Shown: piece after piece, positions 8,139 to 16,169 of the stretch
How the letters are laid out: each line of letters opens with the position of its first letter
Position numbering within the stretch: the first letter of the stretch is position 1
Source of the DNA: Saprospiraceae bacterium UBA7328
GTDB taxonomy: Bacteria > Bacteroidota > Bacteroidia > Chitinophagales > Saprospiraceae
NCBI GenBank assembly: GCA_002471345.1
Contig: DKPS01000133.1
Location: 1 to 20,999, forward strand
Direction: 5' to 3'
Length of the DNA: 20,999 bases
Position numbers and translations under genes: made by a program
The notes under the pieces: generated by a model
What the model was told of the DNA's origin: nothing
Database searches by the model: none
The model's input: only the letters and a program-made list of their open reading frames with translations

Positions 8139-9427
8139 ACAGAAGAAATTTTATCTCTAAATCAAGTAAAACGATCGGCTTCGGTACAATCATGGGAGCT
8201 AACCTTAACCATCTAACAGATAGCATCAAAGGTGGAGAATGGGAAGCCATCAGAAATGAATTTCTTTTGGACAGATCCAAAATTCAAATGTCTCAGTTTC
8301 TTCTGGCTTCGCACCCTTCTAAGGTAAGGAATGCCATAAATCATCACAGAAAATATCTGGATGACAATCCAGTAGAATACTATGAGTCTAATTTTGTTAA
8401 AAATGATTATGCTGTACTTTCCGCAGCATCTAAATATCTAGGTGCACAGTCAAATGAAATAGCTTTAACGGATAGTACGACTATGGGTTTGTCTCTTTTG
8501 TACACTGGCTTTGATCTGAAACCAGATGACGATATTTTATCCACCACACATGATCATTATTCGACTGAAAAGTCTCTAGAATATGCGGCAAAAGGAACAG
8601 GTGCCACCTTGCGTCACCTAAACTTATATGAAGATCCTCATCAAACAAAAGTAGATGAGGTGTTGTCCAACTTAAAGAAAAACATTGTTCCTAAAACGAG
8701 GTTGGTGGCAGTCACTCTTGTACATTCTAGTACAGGAGTAAAGTTGCCTATCAAAGAAATGTCAGTTGTCATTGCTGATATAAATAAGCAGAGAACTGAA
8801 GCCGATAAAATTTACTTCTGTGTAGACGCTGTTCATGGGTTTGGTGTAGAAAATATTACTATAGAAGATTTGGGTTGTGACTTTCTAGTAGCAGGAACTC
8901 ATAAGTGGTTATTTGGGCCACGAGGAACTGGCATAATTTGGGCTAAAAAAGACGCTTGGCATATGGTCAATTCTACAATCCCTCCATTTTCTGCAGCCTA
9001 TCTTATGTGGATGGATAAAATGCCAAAAGGGCCACTTTCTTTCTATTCTAAGATTACTCCCGGAGGTTTTCATTCATTCGAACATCGATGGGCATTAAAG
9101 GAAGCTTTTGAGTTCCATATAGAAATAGGAAAGAATAAAATTCAAGATAGGACTCATCATTTGAGTTTGCTTTTAAAAGAAGGATTAGAAAAGATCAGTC
9201 ATATCAAACTACATACGCCATTATCACCTTCTCTTTCCTCAGGTATTAATTGTTTTGAGGTCGATGGGATTGAAGCAGAAGATGTGGTCAAAAAATTGGT
9301 TATGAAGAATATAATAGCTAGTACTACGCCCTATAAAAAGGTATATGCAAGATTGACTCCATGCATCATCAATACAGAAGAAGAGGTCGTAAAATGCATT
9401 GAGGCTCTTGAGAATATAATGTCTTGA
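8135..9427 (+). CDS. Class V aminotransferase-fold PLP enzyme with Tat-like signal
   Basis: A 430-residue fold-type I PLP enzyme of the class V aminotransferase / isopenicillin-N-epimerase-like group. The PLP-binding Lys257 sits in AGTHKWLFGPRGTGI. Asp231 and His234 (FCVDAVHGFG) sit where the cofactor-ring contacts are expected, and HSSTG at about 197-201 precedes them. The N-terminus begins MNRRNFISKS, a twin-arginine-like motif followed by a weak hydrophobic stretch (TIGFGTIMGANL). Many relatives of this group carry Tat signals and are exported already folded with cofactor, so a periplasmic location is plausible. The substrate is unknown; relatives act as desulfurases, epimerases or lyases. 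Its ATG overlaps the stop of the upstream relic frame, suggesting translational coupling. Confidence 0.87.
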   Translation: MNRRNFISKSSKTIGFGTIMGANLNHLTDSIKGGEWEAIRNEFLLDRSKIQMSQFLLASHPSKVRNAINHHRKYLDDNPVEYYESNFVKNDYAVLSAASKYLGAQSNEIALTDSTTMGLSLLYTGFDLKPDDDILSTTHDHYSTEKSLEYAAKGTGATLRHLNLYEDPHQTKVDEVLSNLKKNIVPKTRLVAVTLVHSSTGVKLPIKEMSVVIADINKQRTEADKIYFCVDAVHGFGVENITIEDLGCDFLVAGTHKWLFGPRGTGIIWAKKDAWHMVNSTIPPFSAAYLMWMDKMPKGPLSFYSKITPGGFHSFEHRWALKEAFEFHIEIGKNKIQDRTHHLSLLLKEGLEKISHIKLHTPLSPSLSSGINCFEVDGIEAEDVVKKLVMKNIIASTTPYKKVYARLTPCIINTEEEVVKCIEALENIMS

Positions 9428-9430
9428 TCG

Positions 9431-9606
9431 AGTACTAAAGTAAAAGTATCAGAAACACAAAATATATGGGTTCAAAATTTAATCAGAAGTGATAATGGTA
9501 CAGATTCAATATAAAACCTTGAAATCTTGTCACCGGGGATTCACCCACTGACGATAATTGTTAGGGCATATTTGATTGAGAGAAGAAAGAAGAAGATATG
9601 GTCTGA
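9431..9606 (+). repeat. Diverged upstream repeat, copy B
   Basis: This pre-relic segment resembles 12314-12460. Matching blocks in order are: AGTNCTAANGTAAAAGTA near the left end; AATATAAANNCTTNAAATCTT (9508-9528 against 12387-12407, 18 of 21 identical); and TGATTGAGA with GTCTGA near the right end. Copy B is 29 nt longer, the difference lying between the second and third blocks. Both copies lie just upstream of a decayed cyclase head. Confidence 0.5.
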
Positions 9607-9620
9607 ATAAAATACTTCTT

Positions 9621-9635
9621 TATCTTTAGTCCATG
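9621..9635 (+). promoter_or_regulatory. Conserved leader of cyclase heads, copy 4
   Basis: TATCTTTAGTCCATG ends in the ATG of the 98-codon relic. It has the same 15-nt pattern and spacing as at both intact cyclases, which supports 9633 as the ancestral start. Confidence 0.55.
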
Positions 9636-9929
9636 CCAAATGAAAACAAATTCTATCATCGTTTAAACACCTTCTTTTCCAAGGATAAAGTGGGCAATTC
9701 ATCACTAATACAGTCTGATAAAAACAAGGCTTCATCTACTCTCTGTAGCTTACAGGAAATAACTGCTACTAAAATGATAAAACATCATGGAGAGAGGGAT
9801 AAAAACGATGTTGATGAAAGCTTGGATTTAGATAATAGTAAAATAAGTGAGCTGAATTCTGACCTTGAGCTGCTATTGAAATTCAGACAAAAGACTTTAT
9901 TCGATTACCAATTTTTATCAAATGAATAA
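9633..9929 (+). pseudogene. Decayed, internally deleted cyclase head, relic 3 (98-codon open frame overlapping tdh)
   Basis: The 98-residue frame aligns without gaps to residues 1-84 of cyclase 2, with 28 identities counted by eye. Kept positions include MP at the start, Leu11, Asp18, Val20-Gly21, the NK pair, QE-x-T, His51-x-Gly53, Lys57, Asp61 and Ser63-Leu64. It then skips about 50 residues, including the whole Asn/Arg catalytic stretch. It resumes as QKTLF...YQF against cyclase 1 residues 141-154, where the DNA is also close (CAAAAGACTTTA against CAAGAGACTTTA, then TACCAATT). It cannot be an active cyclase. The frame is nevertheless unbroken and ends at a TAA eight bases inside tdh, so it may be translated as an upstream frame coupled to tdh. 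Confidence 0.68.
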
Positions 9930-10875
9930 GAAGATATTGGTCATGGGTGCTTTGGGGCAAATAGGTTCAGAACTGACACCCAAATTGCGATCCATATATG
10001 GTGAAGACAATGTCATAGCTTCTGATATCAGAACTCCAAACTATTCCCGAACAAATGAAGGACGATTTGAGATTCATGATTGTATGGATATCAAAAAGAC
10101 TGCAAGCATTGTGAAAAAACATAAGATCGGATTGATTTATAACCTTCCTGCAATTCTATCTGCAACAGCTGAAAAATATCCACAAAGAGCTTTTGAGATC
10201 AACTTACTGGGTTTATACAATACTTTAGAAGTAGCCCGAGAATATAAATGTGCCGTATTCAATCCTTCTACAATAGGTGTATTTGGAGATACTACACCGA
10301 AGAAAAATACGCCTCAGGATACTATTATGAGACCCAGTACTATGTATGGTGTTACCAAAGTGTCAGGAGAATTATTAGGGGATTACTACTATTCTAGATA
10401 TAACGTGGATGTAAGAGGCGTAAGGTTCCCAGGTATTATATCAAGTGATACATTACCTGGTGGTGGCACTACAGATTATGCTGTAGAGATATTTTATAAG
10501 GCTTTGAAAAAGAAGAAATACACTTCATATCTTAAAGCAGGCACCTATCTTGATATGATGTATATGCCTGATGCTATCAAAGCAACTATCAATTTAATGG
10601 AGATTGAAAGTGCGCACCTAAAGCACAGAAATGCATTCAATGTAGCATCGATGTGTTTTGATGTAGAAGAACTTGCAGCGGAGATTCGAAAACATATTCC
10701 AGAGTTTATTCTTTCATATAAAATAGATCCTGTAAGACAAAAAATTGCTGATTCTTGGCCAGATGGATTAGACGATAGTGAAGCCAGAGATCAGTGGAAT
10801 TGGGAACCCAGTTACAACTTGGAATCAATGACGGCAGACATGCTGTCAAAATTAAAAAGTAAATTATGGCATTAG
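9922..10875 (+). CDS. tdh: L-threonine 3-dehydrogenase, epimerase (short-chain) type
   Basis: A 317-residue cytoplasmic enzyme expected to oxidise L-threonine with NAD+ to 2-amino-3-ketobutyrate. The Rossmann motif GALGQIG is at about 9-15, and the YxxxK pair is in MYGVTKVSGELLGDYYYSRY. The segment RFPGIISSDTLPGGGTTDYA is close to the signature of animal and Bacteroidota TDH, and further on DPVRQKIADSWPDGLDDSEA matches the conserved C-terminal block. This is the SDR-type enzyme, unrelated to the zinc-dependent E. coli Tdh. The stop overlaps the start of the kbl-like gene by 10 nt, giving the classic tdh-kbl threonine-degradation pair. The start also lies within the end of the upstream cyclase relic. 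Confidence 0.92.
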   Translation: MNKKILVMGALGQIGSELTPKLRSIYGEDNVIASDIRTPNYSRTNEGRFEIHDCMDIKKTASIVKKHKIGLIYNLPAILSATAEKYPQRAFEINLLGLYNTLEVAREYKCAVFNPSTIGVFGDTTPKKNTPQDTIMRPSTMYGVTKVSGELLGDYYYSRYNVDVRGVRFPGIISSDTLPGGGTTDYAVEIFYKALKKKKYTSYLKAGTYLDMMYMPDAIKATINLMEIESAHLKHRNAFNVASMCFDVEELAAEIRKHIPEFILSYKIDPVRQKIADSWPDGLDDSEARDQWNWEPSYNLESMTADMLSKLKSKLWH

Positions 10876-12089
10876 ATAAATTAAACATTGCACTAGAAAA
10901 AGAAATAGATCAACTTAAGACCGAAGGTCGTGCAAAGATGCCAGAAAGAGTCATTAATGGTTATCTCCCACCAAAGGATAGTAGCGGCCCTAGATACTTG
11001 ATAAAGGGACATAATCAGGAATTTATAAGAATGAATTCTAATAGTTATCTGTCTCTTTCAAAACACCCAAAGATGATAGCAGCGGCTGATGAAGCTACTC
11101 ATAAATATGGAGTAGGCCCAGGAGCGGTAAGGTTCATAGATGGCACATTTGAACATCATATAGCACTAGAAGAAAGGATAGCTTCCTTTACCAATAAATC
11201 CTCAGCTAAAATATTCAACTCCGCCTATACAGCCAATTTAGCATTAGGATTAACACTCAATGGAAAAGAAACGTATTGGATAGGTGATGAATTGAATCAC
11301 AACAGTATTATCAGGTCCATGAGGATCTCCAATGTGCCAAGAACAAATCGGTCTATCTACAGGCACAATGACATGGAAGAACTGAGAAAATGTCTAGATA
11401 ATGTTCCTAGTGATATGAAAAGAGTATGCATCATTTTTGATGGCATTTTCAGTATGAGGGGAGATTATGCACCTATTGATGAAATTCAAAAGATCGCGGA
11501 ACAATACCACGACAGGTTTGAACAAGGTGTCATAACCATAGTAGACGATTCTCATGGTATTGCAGCCTATGGAGACAAAGGAAGAGGCACCAGTGATTTC
11601 ACTAATACAGATGCAGATATTCAGATAGGAACATTTGGAAAGGCCTTTGGCGTAAATGGTGGATACATTTCAGGATCAGAATCCCTGACTGAAGCAGTCA
11701 GACAAAAAGCAGATACATATATCTATACCAATCCTCTCAGTGTGGCAGATTGTGCTGCAGCTGTTGAGTCTATTAATATAGTAGAAAGTGAAGAAGGCGT
11801 GCTTCTCTTGAAAGGACTAAAAGAAAAGACCAATCGCTTCCGAGTAGGTATTGAAGTTTTAGGATTTGAGAGTATCCCTGGCCCTCATCCGATTGTGCCT
11901 ATTGTAATCAGAGATACTTCGAAGACACATGAATTAGTAGGTAAATTATTTGATGATGGAGTACTCGTCGTAGGTCTCACATTTCCTGTAGTTCCGAAAA
12001 ACTCTGAGACCATAAGAGTACAAGTTAATGCTGGGCTCACTGAGAGTGATATAGACTATGTATTGGGATGTTTGAAGAAGTATAAATAA
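10866..12089 (+). CDS. kbl: Alpha-oxoamine synthase, probably 2-amino-3-ketobutyrate CoA ligase (glycine C-acetyltransferase)
   Basis: A 407-residue PLP enzyme of the alpha-oxoamine synthase group. Visible motifs are NSNSYLSLSKHPKM near 53-66, DELNHNSIIRSMR (substrate and PLP region), the VDDSHGIAAYGDKGRG aspartate motif, and GTFGKAFGVNGGY with the PLP-binding Lys. The C-terminus reads GLTFPVVPKNSETIRVQVNA, which strongly resembles Kbl. With tdh overlapping upstream, the likely reaction is cleavage of aminoketobutyrate with CoA to glycine and acetyl-CoA. Odd points are SHG instead of the usual CHA or SHA, and a longer N-terminal region than E. coli Kbl. Related enzymes such as serine palmitoyltransferase share the fold, so the assignment leans on the operon partner. 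Confidence 0.82.
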   Translation: MALDKLNIALEKEIDQLKTEGRAKMPERVINGYLPPKDSSGPRYLIKGHNQEFIRMNSNSYLSLSKHPKMIAAADEATHKYGVGPGAVRFIDGTFEHHIALEERIASFTNKSSAKIFNSAYTANLALGLTLNGKETYWIGDELNHNSIIRSMRISNVPRTNRSIYRHNDMEELRKCLDNVPSDMKRVCIIFDGIFSMRGDYAPIDEIQKIAEQYHDRFEQGVITIVDDSHGIAAYGDKGRGTSDFTNTDADIQIGTFGKAFGVNGGYISGSESLTEAVRQKADTYIYTNPLSVADCAAAVESINIVESEEGVLLLKGLKEKTNRFRVGIEVLGFESIPGPHPIVPIVIRDTSKTHELVGKLFDDGVLVVGLTFPVVPKNSETIRVQVNAGLTESDIDYVLGCLKKYK

Positions 12090-12425
12090 TTGGACTTGCT
12101 AAAGCGATTACATGTTTCTGAATTGTACTAAAGTAGGCTCCAATCCATTAACTTAAGGATTATTATAATACAACAGTAATAGAATAGAATTTCTGACTAT
12201 TTATCGGCACTGGCTCCTAAAACAGTATTTGCGAAATTGACTGCATTCATTAAAAAAATAAAAGAAGAAGTGTGCAATACATTGGGGTACTTAAGAATAT
12301 TATGGTCTAACGGAGTTCTAATGTAAAAGTACTGAAACATGGATTATAAGGATTAATAGATTACACCAATATGATAATAGATATCTAATATAAATTCTTA
12401 AAATCTTTTAATCTGTGAATATTCT
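12090..12425 (+). other. 336-nt gap after kbl, with part of an upstream repeat
   Basis: No terminator and no start-bearing ORF seen. A 53-codon open frame without ATG (about 12190-12330, reading SDYLSALAPKTVFAKLTAFI and on) could be a fragment of an eroded gene; I could not recognise it. The right half, from 12314, belongs to the diverged repeat also found at 9431. Confidence 0.3.
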
Positions 12426-12460
12426 GTGATTGAGACAGGAGATGAGAATATAGAGTCTGA
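12314..12460 (+). repeat. Diverged upstream repeat, copy A
   Basis: Counterpart of the segment at 9431-9606, sharing AGTNCTAANGTAAAAGTA, then GATAATNG, then AATATAAANNCTTNAAATCTT (12387-12407), then TGATTGAGA and GTCTGA. Here the repeat runs into the 61-codon frame at 12426, just as copy B runs into the relic at 9633. Confidence 0.5.
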
Positions 12461-12611
12461 CGAGAATAACTGCTTGGTTCACAAGGATTGTCAAAATAGG
12501 AAATACATAGCAATAGTTGTGAGTTCCCAACCAAAGGTTGATCAGATTAGGCTCAAATGTTTTGCTAATAAATTTAGGATCAATGTATTAATTATAGACG
12601 ATGAGATATGA
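12426..12611 (+). pseudogene. Possible decayed cyclase head, relic 4 (61-codon GTG frame)
   Basis: A 61-codon frame opening with GTG. By itself it would look like noise. Three things suggest another cyclase head: the sequence upstream matches the leader region of the 9633 relic; an internal RKYIAIVVS stretch aligns with RKLAAILFA; and an NK pair falls one residue from the expected place. DNA identity in the first stretch includes AAA and GCA ATA codons in register. The metal-binding Asp is not preserved. No function is expected. It ends 33 nt before the convergent amidohydrolase stop. Confidence 0.38.
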
Positions 12612-12644
12612 TTTCAAATCACTTCATTATTCCATTTTTGACTA

Positions 12645-14702
12645 TCAATTCTTGTTTGGGATAAAGTCAGCTGCTTCCCATAGTGGATTACTTTTATAGT
12701 AATTGCCATTTGTCATTACTGCCGATACCGTTCTGATATTGTTGATATCTAGCAATGGATTTTTGTCCAAAATTGCAATATCTGCTTGCTTGCCAACTTC
12801 TAGAGTTCCAGTTTGTCCATCAAGTCCCATTGCTTTGGCTGGAATGATAGTAGCAGTACTGATCGCCTCTAGTGGACTAAGACCACCTAATTTATGATAG
12901 GATTCTATTTCCAAATAGAGACTGAATACGGGTACGACGTTATCAGTACCGGCTACTATTGGTACACCAGCACGATAAAACTCACCAATAATTTCAAATG
13001 CTTTGGTATAATCTTTCTTTGCTTTCATTGCGCGTTCTGGACTGACTCCGTTTCGGAACCTTTTCCCTTCGAATAGTTCGTAAGCGATCCTTCCGGCATC
13101 CGGTTCCACAGTTTCTATAGGAAGGCCTCGTTCCACACCTCTAACCACATATAAAGCTAGGGTTGGATCTAACACCGTCTTGTGCTTTAACAAGAATTGG
13201 GTCGCTTCCTTTATTTGTTCAGTACTTACTTCATTGTCAGCGAGATACAAACTTTTCAATTCCGATAATTTCTTATTGGGGAAAAGTACAGACATGATTC
13301 GTCCACTGTGACTTAATTGATCCATACCTCCTTCAATTGCGCCTACGGCATTATCCACAGCCCTTGGGACATGACCTGTGGCTGTGATTCCAACTTTATG
13401 GGCTTCCTCACAAAGGACCTTCATCACTTCAGGTTCGATGGAAGTGTATATTTTAATTTGTTTGTATCCCTTACTGTAATACATCGCTACCACTTCTCGG
13501 GCTTCTTCTGATGTGGTAGCTCTTATGACACCATTGCCTTTGACTCCAGCACCGTCCGTCATACCTGCTAGCAGAATATCAGGACCTAAAGCACCATCAT
13601 GAGCTATGGCATCTCTAAAAGAGGTAGCAAATTCTATCTCATTGCCATTGTCTCTTATAGTGGTCACTCCACCAGCCAGGTAGGCCGGAGCCCACTGTAC
13701 TTGATTAGAATGAGCATGCATATCCCATAGCCCAGGCATTAAAGTATTACCTGTTACATCTATAACCTTTGCCCCTTCAGGTATTTGAAATTCGGTACTT
13801 TTTTCAATGTGTGTTATTAGGCCATCCTCGATTATTATGTTCATGTCCTTATCGACATTATCACTAAACCCAGTTATGAGGTCTCCTCCTACTAAAGCAA
13901 TGACAGAAGGCTGTTCTATTTTGTGATCATTTGTGTAAGTAGAGAGCGCATTCATTTGCTCTATGACATTTCCTGCTATAAAAGTTGGAAGCGCTTCTTC
14001 ATATCCTTTTCTTATGACTTCTCTTATTTGTGTATTGGCCTTTACTAATGCTATGAGGTTTTTAGATTCATCCAGCCAGATTGTTCTACCTCCCCAATTA
14101 ATACCTTCTACAACAAATCTATCAAGAGTAATTCTTTCTCCTTTTATGGTTACAATGTCTTGGCCCTTATGAATAATGGAAACCTCTCCTCTGGGCAATG
14201 TGGAAATAGGTCCATTGGTAATATTTTCAAAATAAAAATGATAGAGCATCATCTCCATTGCAGCTGGGATATTACTGTGTAGCGGAAAAAATGATGAAGG
14301 ATGTTCTATTGAAACTTCATCCATGGCTTTTTCCCACACACTCACTTTATTTGTGCCTAAAAGCACTTTAAGAATATTCGTGGTGTCGCCATTTGCTAAC
14401 CTCCTATTTTCATAATACATTGGTGACAGATCCATATCCAAACGTAATTCAGTCTGCACACCAGTTATTCGTCCTCTTTCATTTTCACCTTGTAAGGATT
14501 TGACTACAATGGATTCTTTATTTGCAGTAATGCTGTAATTTTCTTCTCCTATTAAAGACTGTCTTCTATATACCAAAAATGAGCCTTCTTCATTTATATC
14601 TTCCCAAGTAGACGAAGGTGATGTACAGCCCGTGACAAGAATTAATAAAATCAAGATGGTGAATTGCCAGGAGTGTTGTTCTAAATGCTCGTTAGATATC
14701 AT
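12645..14702 (-). CDS. Amidohydrolase-family lipoprotein
   Basis: A 685-residue predicted lipoprotein. A hydrophobic signal (about 12-25) ends in the lipobox VTGC with Cys26. Residues 30-250 are an extra beta-rich N-terminal region with no recognised family. The amidohydrolase domain runs from about 265 to the end. Metal-site residues are visible: His329 and His331 (DMHAH), a probable carbamylated Lys417 (QIKIYT), His444 (TGHVP), His465 (LSHSG) and Asp587 (AGTDN). The closing ADIAILDKNPL stretch and small beta-sandwich are typical of imidazolonepropionase- and prolidase-like exported amidohydrolases. It probably cleaves a peptide or cyclic amide outside the cytoplasm; the substrate is unknown. 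It is convergent with the kbl unit and divergent from the DUF2911 gene. Confidence 0.9.
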   Translation of the reverse strand: MISNEHLEQHSWQFTILILLILVTGCTSPSSTWEDINEEGSFLVYRRQSLIGEENYSITANKESIVVKSLQGENERGRITGVQTELRLDMDLSPMYYENRRLANGDTTNILKVLLGTNKVSVWEKAMDEVSIEHPSSFFPLHSNIPAAMEMMLYHFYFENITNGPISTLPRGEVSIIHKGQDIVTIKGERITLDRFVVEGINWGGRTIWLDESKNLIALVKANTQIREVIRKGYEEALPTFIAGNVIEQMNALSTYTNDHKIEQPSVIALVGGDLITGFSDNVDKDMNIIIEDGLITHIEKSTEFQIPEGAKVIDVTGNTLMPGLWDMHAHSNQVQWAPAYLAGGVTTIRDNGNEIEFATSFRDAIAHDGALGPDILLAGMTDGAGVKGNGVIRATTSEEAREVVAMYYSKGYKQIKIYTSIEPEVMKVLCEEAHKVGITATGHVPRAVDNAVGAIEGGMDQLSHSGRIMSVLFPNKKLSELKSLYLADNEVSTEQIKEATQFLLKHKTVLDPTLALYVVRGVERGLPIETVEPDAGRIAYELFEGKRFRNGVSPERAMKAKKDYTKAFEIIGEFYRAGVPIVAGTDNVVPVFSLYLEIESYHKLGGLSPLEAISTATIIPAKAMGLDGQTGTLEVGKQADIAILDKNPLLDINNIRTVSAVMTNGNYYKSNPLWEAADFIPNKN

Positions 14703-14982
14703 ATTTCTTTATCGGTCTAAAAGTGGTACTATTTCAAACAAGAAAGTTAACAAAATCTGAGAGCTCACCAATATTCATTGTGACAACCAATTTTGGCTTT
14801 GTTGGAAATATTAGATAGCCATTTGAGTAAAACATAACACTTTTATAGAATTAATGGTCATTTCAGATAATCTCTAAACTATCAACAAAAACAACAAGGA
14901 GTTGCTTACAGAATTCTTAGTTCATAAATTGAGGAGGAATTAGTAAATCAGCCAAAAAATAGACATACATAAACATAGTACG
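14703..14982. other. Divergent intergenic region, 280 nt
   Basis: This region must hold promoters for the amidohydrolase (leftward) and the DUF2911 gene (rightward). I see no confident Bacteroidota-type -33/-7 pair. GAGGAGGAAT near 14931 looks like a Shine-Dalgarno sequence but has no start codon at a useful distance, so I do not treat it as a ribosome site. Confidence 0.3.
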
Positions 14983-15837
14983 ATGAAATTATTCATTTCA
15001 CATCTCTTCACTTTAACATTCACATTGACCATCTATGCCCAGAACTTAAAAATACCTAGCTTAAGTACGTCTTCAGAGATATCACAACAACTAGGTCTTA
15101 CCAAAATCCAACTGTCTTATGCTCGCCCTAGCGCTAAAGGTAGAGTCATATTTGGAGAACTTGTTCCATTTGGAGAAATATGGCGTACAGGTGCAAATGC
15201 ATCCACAAAACTCACATTCACAGAAGATGTAAAAATCAATGGTAATGATCTCTCTGCAGGTACATATGCATTGTATACTATTCCAGAAAAAGATGAGTGG
15301 ACAATAATCATTCATGAGAAAACAGATATGAGAAGTATAGCAGGGGGAAAAGTAAAAGAAGAAAATGATGCTTTCAGGTTTAGCGTAAGCCCAATTACTT
15401 CTGATGTAAAAGTTGAATCTTTCACCATACAGTTTGCTGATATAACAACTAAATCATGCAACGTACAGTTGTCATGGGAAAACACCATCGTAAATATCCC
15501 TATCGAAGTAGATGTTGATTCTAAGATTGAAGCCCAAATGGCAGATTTTTTAAAGGATCCAGAATCTATAAGTCATAGAGTCTATTTCAGAGCAGCTGAA
15601 TATTATCTCCATAATGATAAAGATTTAGATATCGCTTTAGATTGGATTAACAAGGCTTTAGAAAAAAGTGATAAGAATTTCCGATATGGCTTACTCAAAG
15701 CCAAAATTTACAAAGCAAATGATAATGTAGGCATGTCTATTTCAACGGTCAAAACTGCTCATGAATGGGCAGTTGAAGCCAAGAATGACAACTATATTTC
15801 ACAGACCGATGTGTATCTAAAGAGTATAGAAAAGTGA
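14983..15837 (+). CDS. DUF2911-domain secreted protein
   Basis: A 284-residue protein with an N-terminal signal peptide ending around IYAQ (about residue 20). Residues about 28-170 match DUF2911: QLGLTKIQLSYARPSAKGR, then a GELVPFGEIWRTGANASTKL segment, then AGTYALYTIPEKDEWTIIIH. The last about 100 residues are helical and TPR-like (YFRAAEYYLHNDKDLDIALDW). DUF2911 proteins are common, exported and functionally uncharacterised in Bacteroidota. The gene stands alone, with no convincing operon partner within 300 nt. Confidence 0.87.
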   Translation: MKLFISHLFTLTFTLTIYAQNLKIPSLSTSSEISQQLGLTKIQLSYARPSAKGRVIFGELVPFGEIWRTGANASTKLTFTEDVKINGNDLSAGTYALYTIPEKDEWTIIIHEKTDMRSIAGGKVKEENDAFRFSVSPITSDVKVESFTIQFADITTKSCNVQLSWENTIVNIPIEVDVDSKIEAQMADFLKDPESISHRVYFRAAEYYLHNDKDLDIALDWINKALEKSDKNFRYGLLKAKIYKANDNVGMSISTVKTAHEWAVEAKNDNYISQTDVYLKSIEK

Positions 15838-16169
15838 TACCTAATGTTTATTCAACTTCTTAAAAAAACTATTTAGGGAAATGGGCAGGCAAAACATACA
15901 AAGTTTGAAATGTCACAATTGTTTAGAATATATTCTTTATAATTCTAATGGAGTCAAGAATCCGCTGCCATTATTCAATTTAGTCAATAGTTGTCTTGAC
16001 CATTGATAACATGATGTAAATTGAATTATTAATCCTTTGAATTGAAGTCTAGAAATCTTTCTAAAGCCCTTTGTTTAGTTGACCTAAATGAAATTTGTAA
16101 TTTGATATTTTACTTCTAGAGCAAATCTCCTAATAAAATCGTAGTTTAAGCATTTCAAAAGTGTGCATT
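15838..16169 (+). other. Intergenic region upstream of the FISUMP gene
   Basis: No ORF, RNA gene or clear terminator seen. A stem-loop can form at 15975-16006 (TCAAT with ATTGA outside, GTCAA with TTGAC inside) but has no T-run. An AT-rich stretch at 16079-16104 (TTG, then TAATTTG) loosely resembles a Bacteroidota promoter; I give it little weight. Confidence 0.3.

Noticed and set aside
8135..8180. Whether the aminotransferase might be a fusion with the upstream cyclase head
   Set aside because: The relic frame ends in TGA and is in a different frame from the aminotransferase, so there is overlap but no fusion.
9529..9552. Stem-loop GTCA...TGAC with an inner GGG/CCC stem as a terminator after the aminotransferase
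   Set aside because: It has an internal mismatch loop and no T-run on either side.
12703..14172. Plus-strand ORFs opposite the amidohydrolase
   Set aside because: Low-complexity hydrophobic or cysteine-rich translations with no family match, fully covered by a well-supported gene.
14925..14945. Strong-looking ribosome site GAGGAGGAAT upstream of the DUF2911 gene
   Set aside because: It is about 45 nt from the start codon, and no other start lies at a workable distance.
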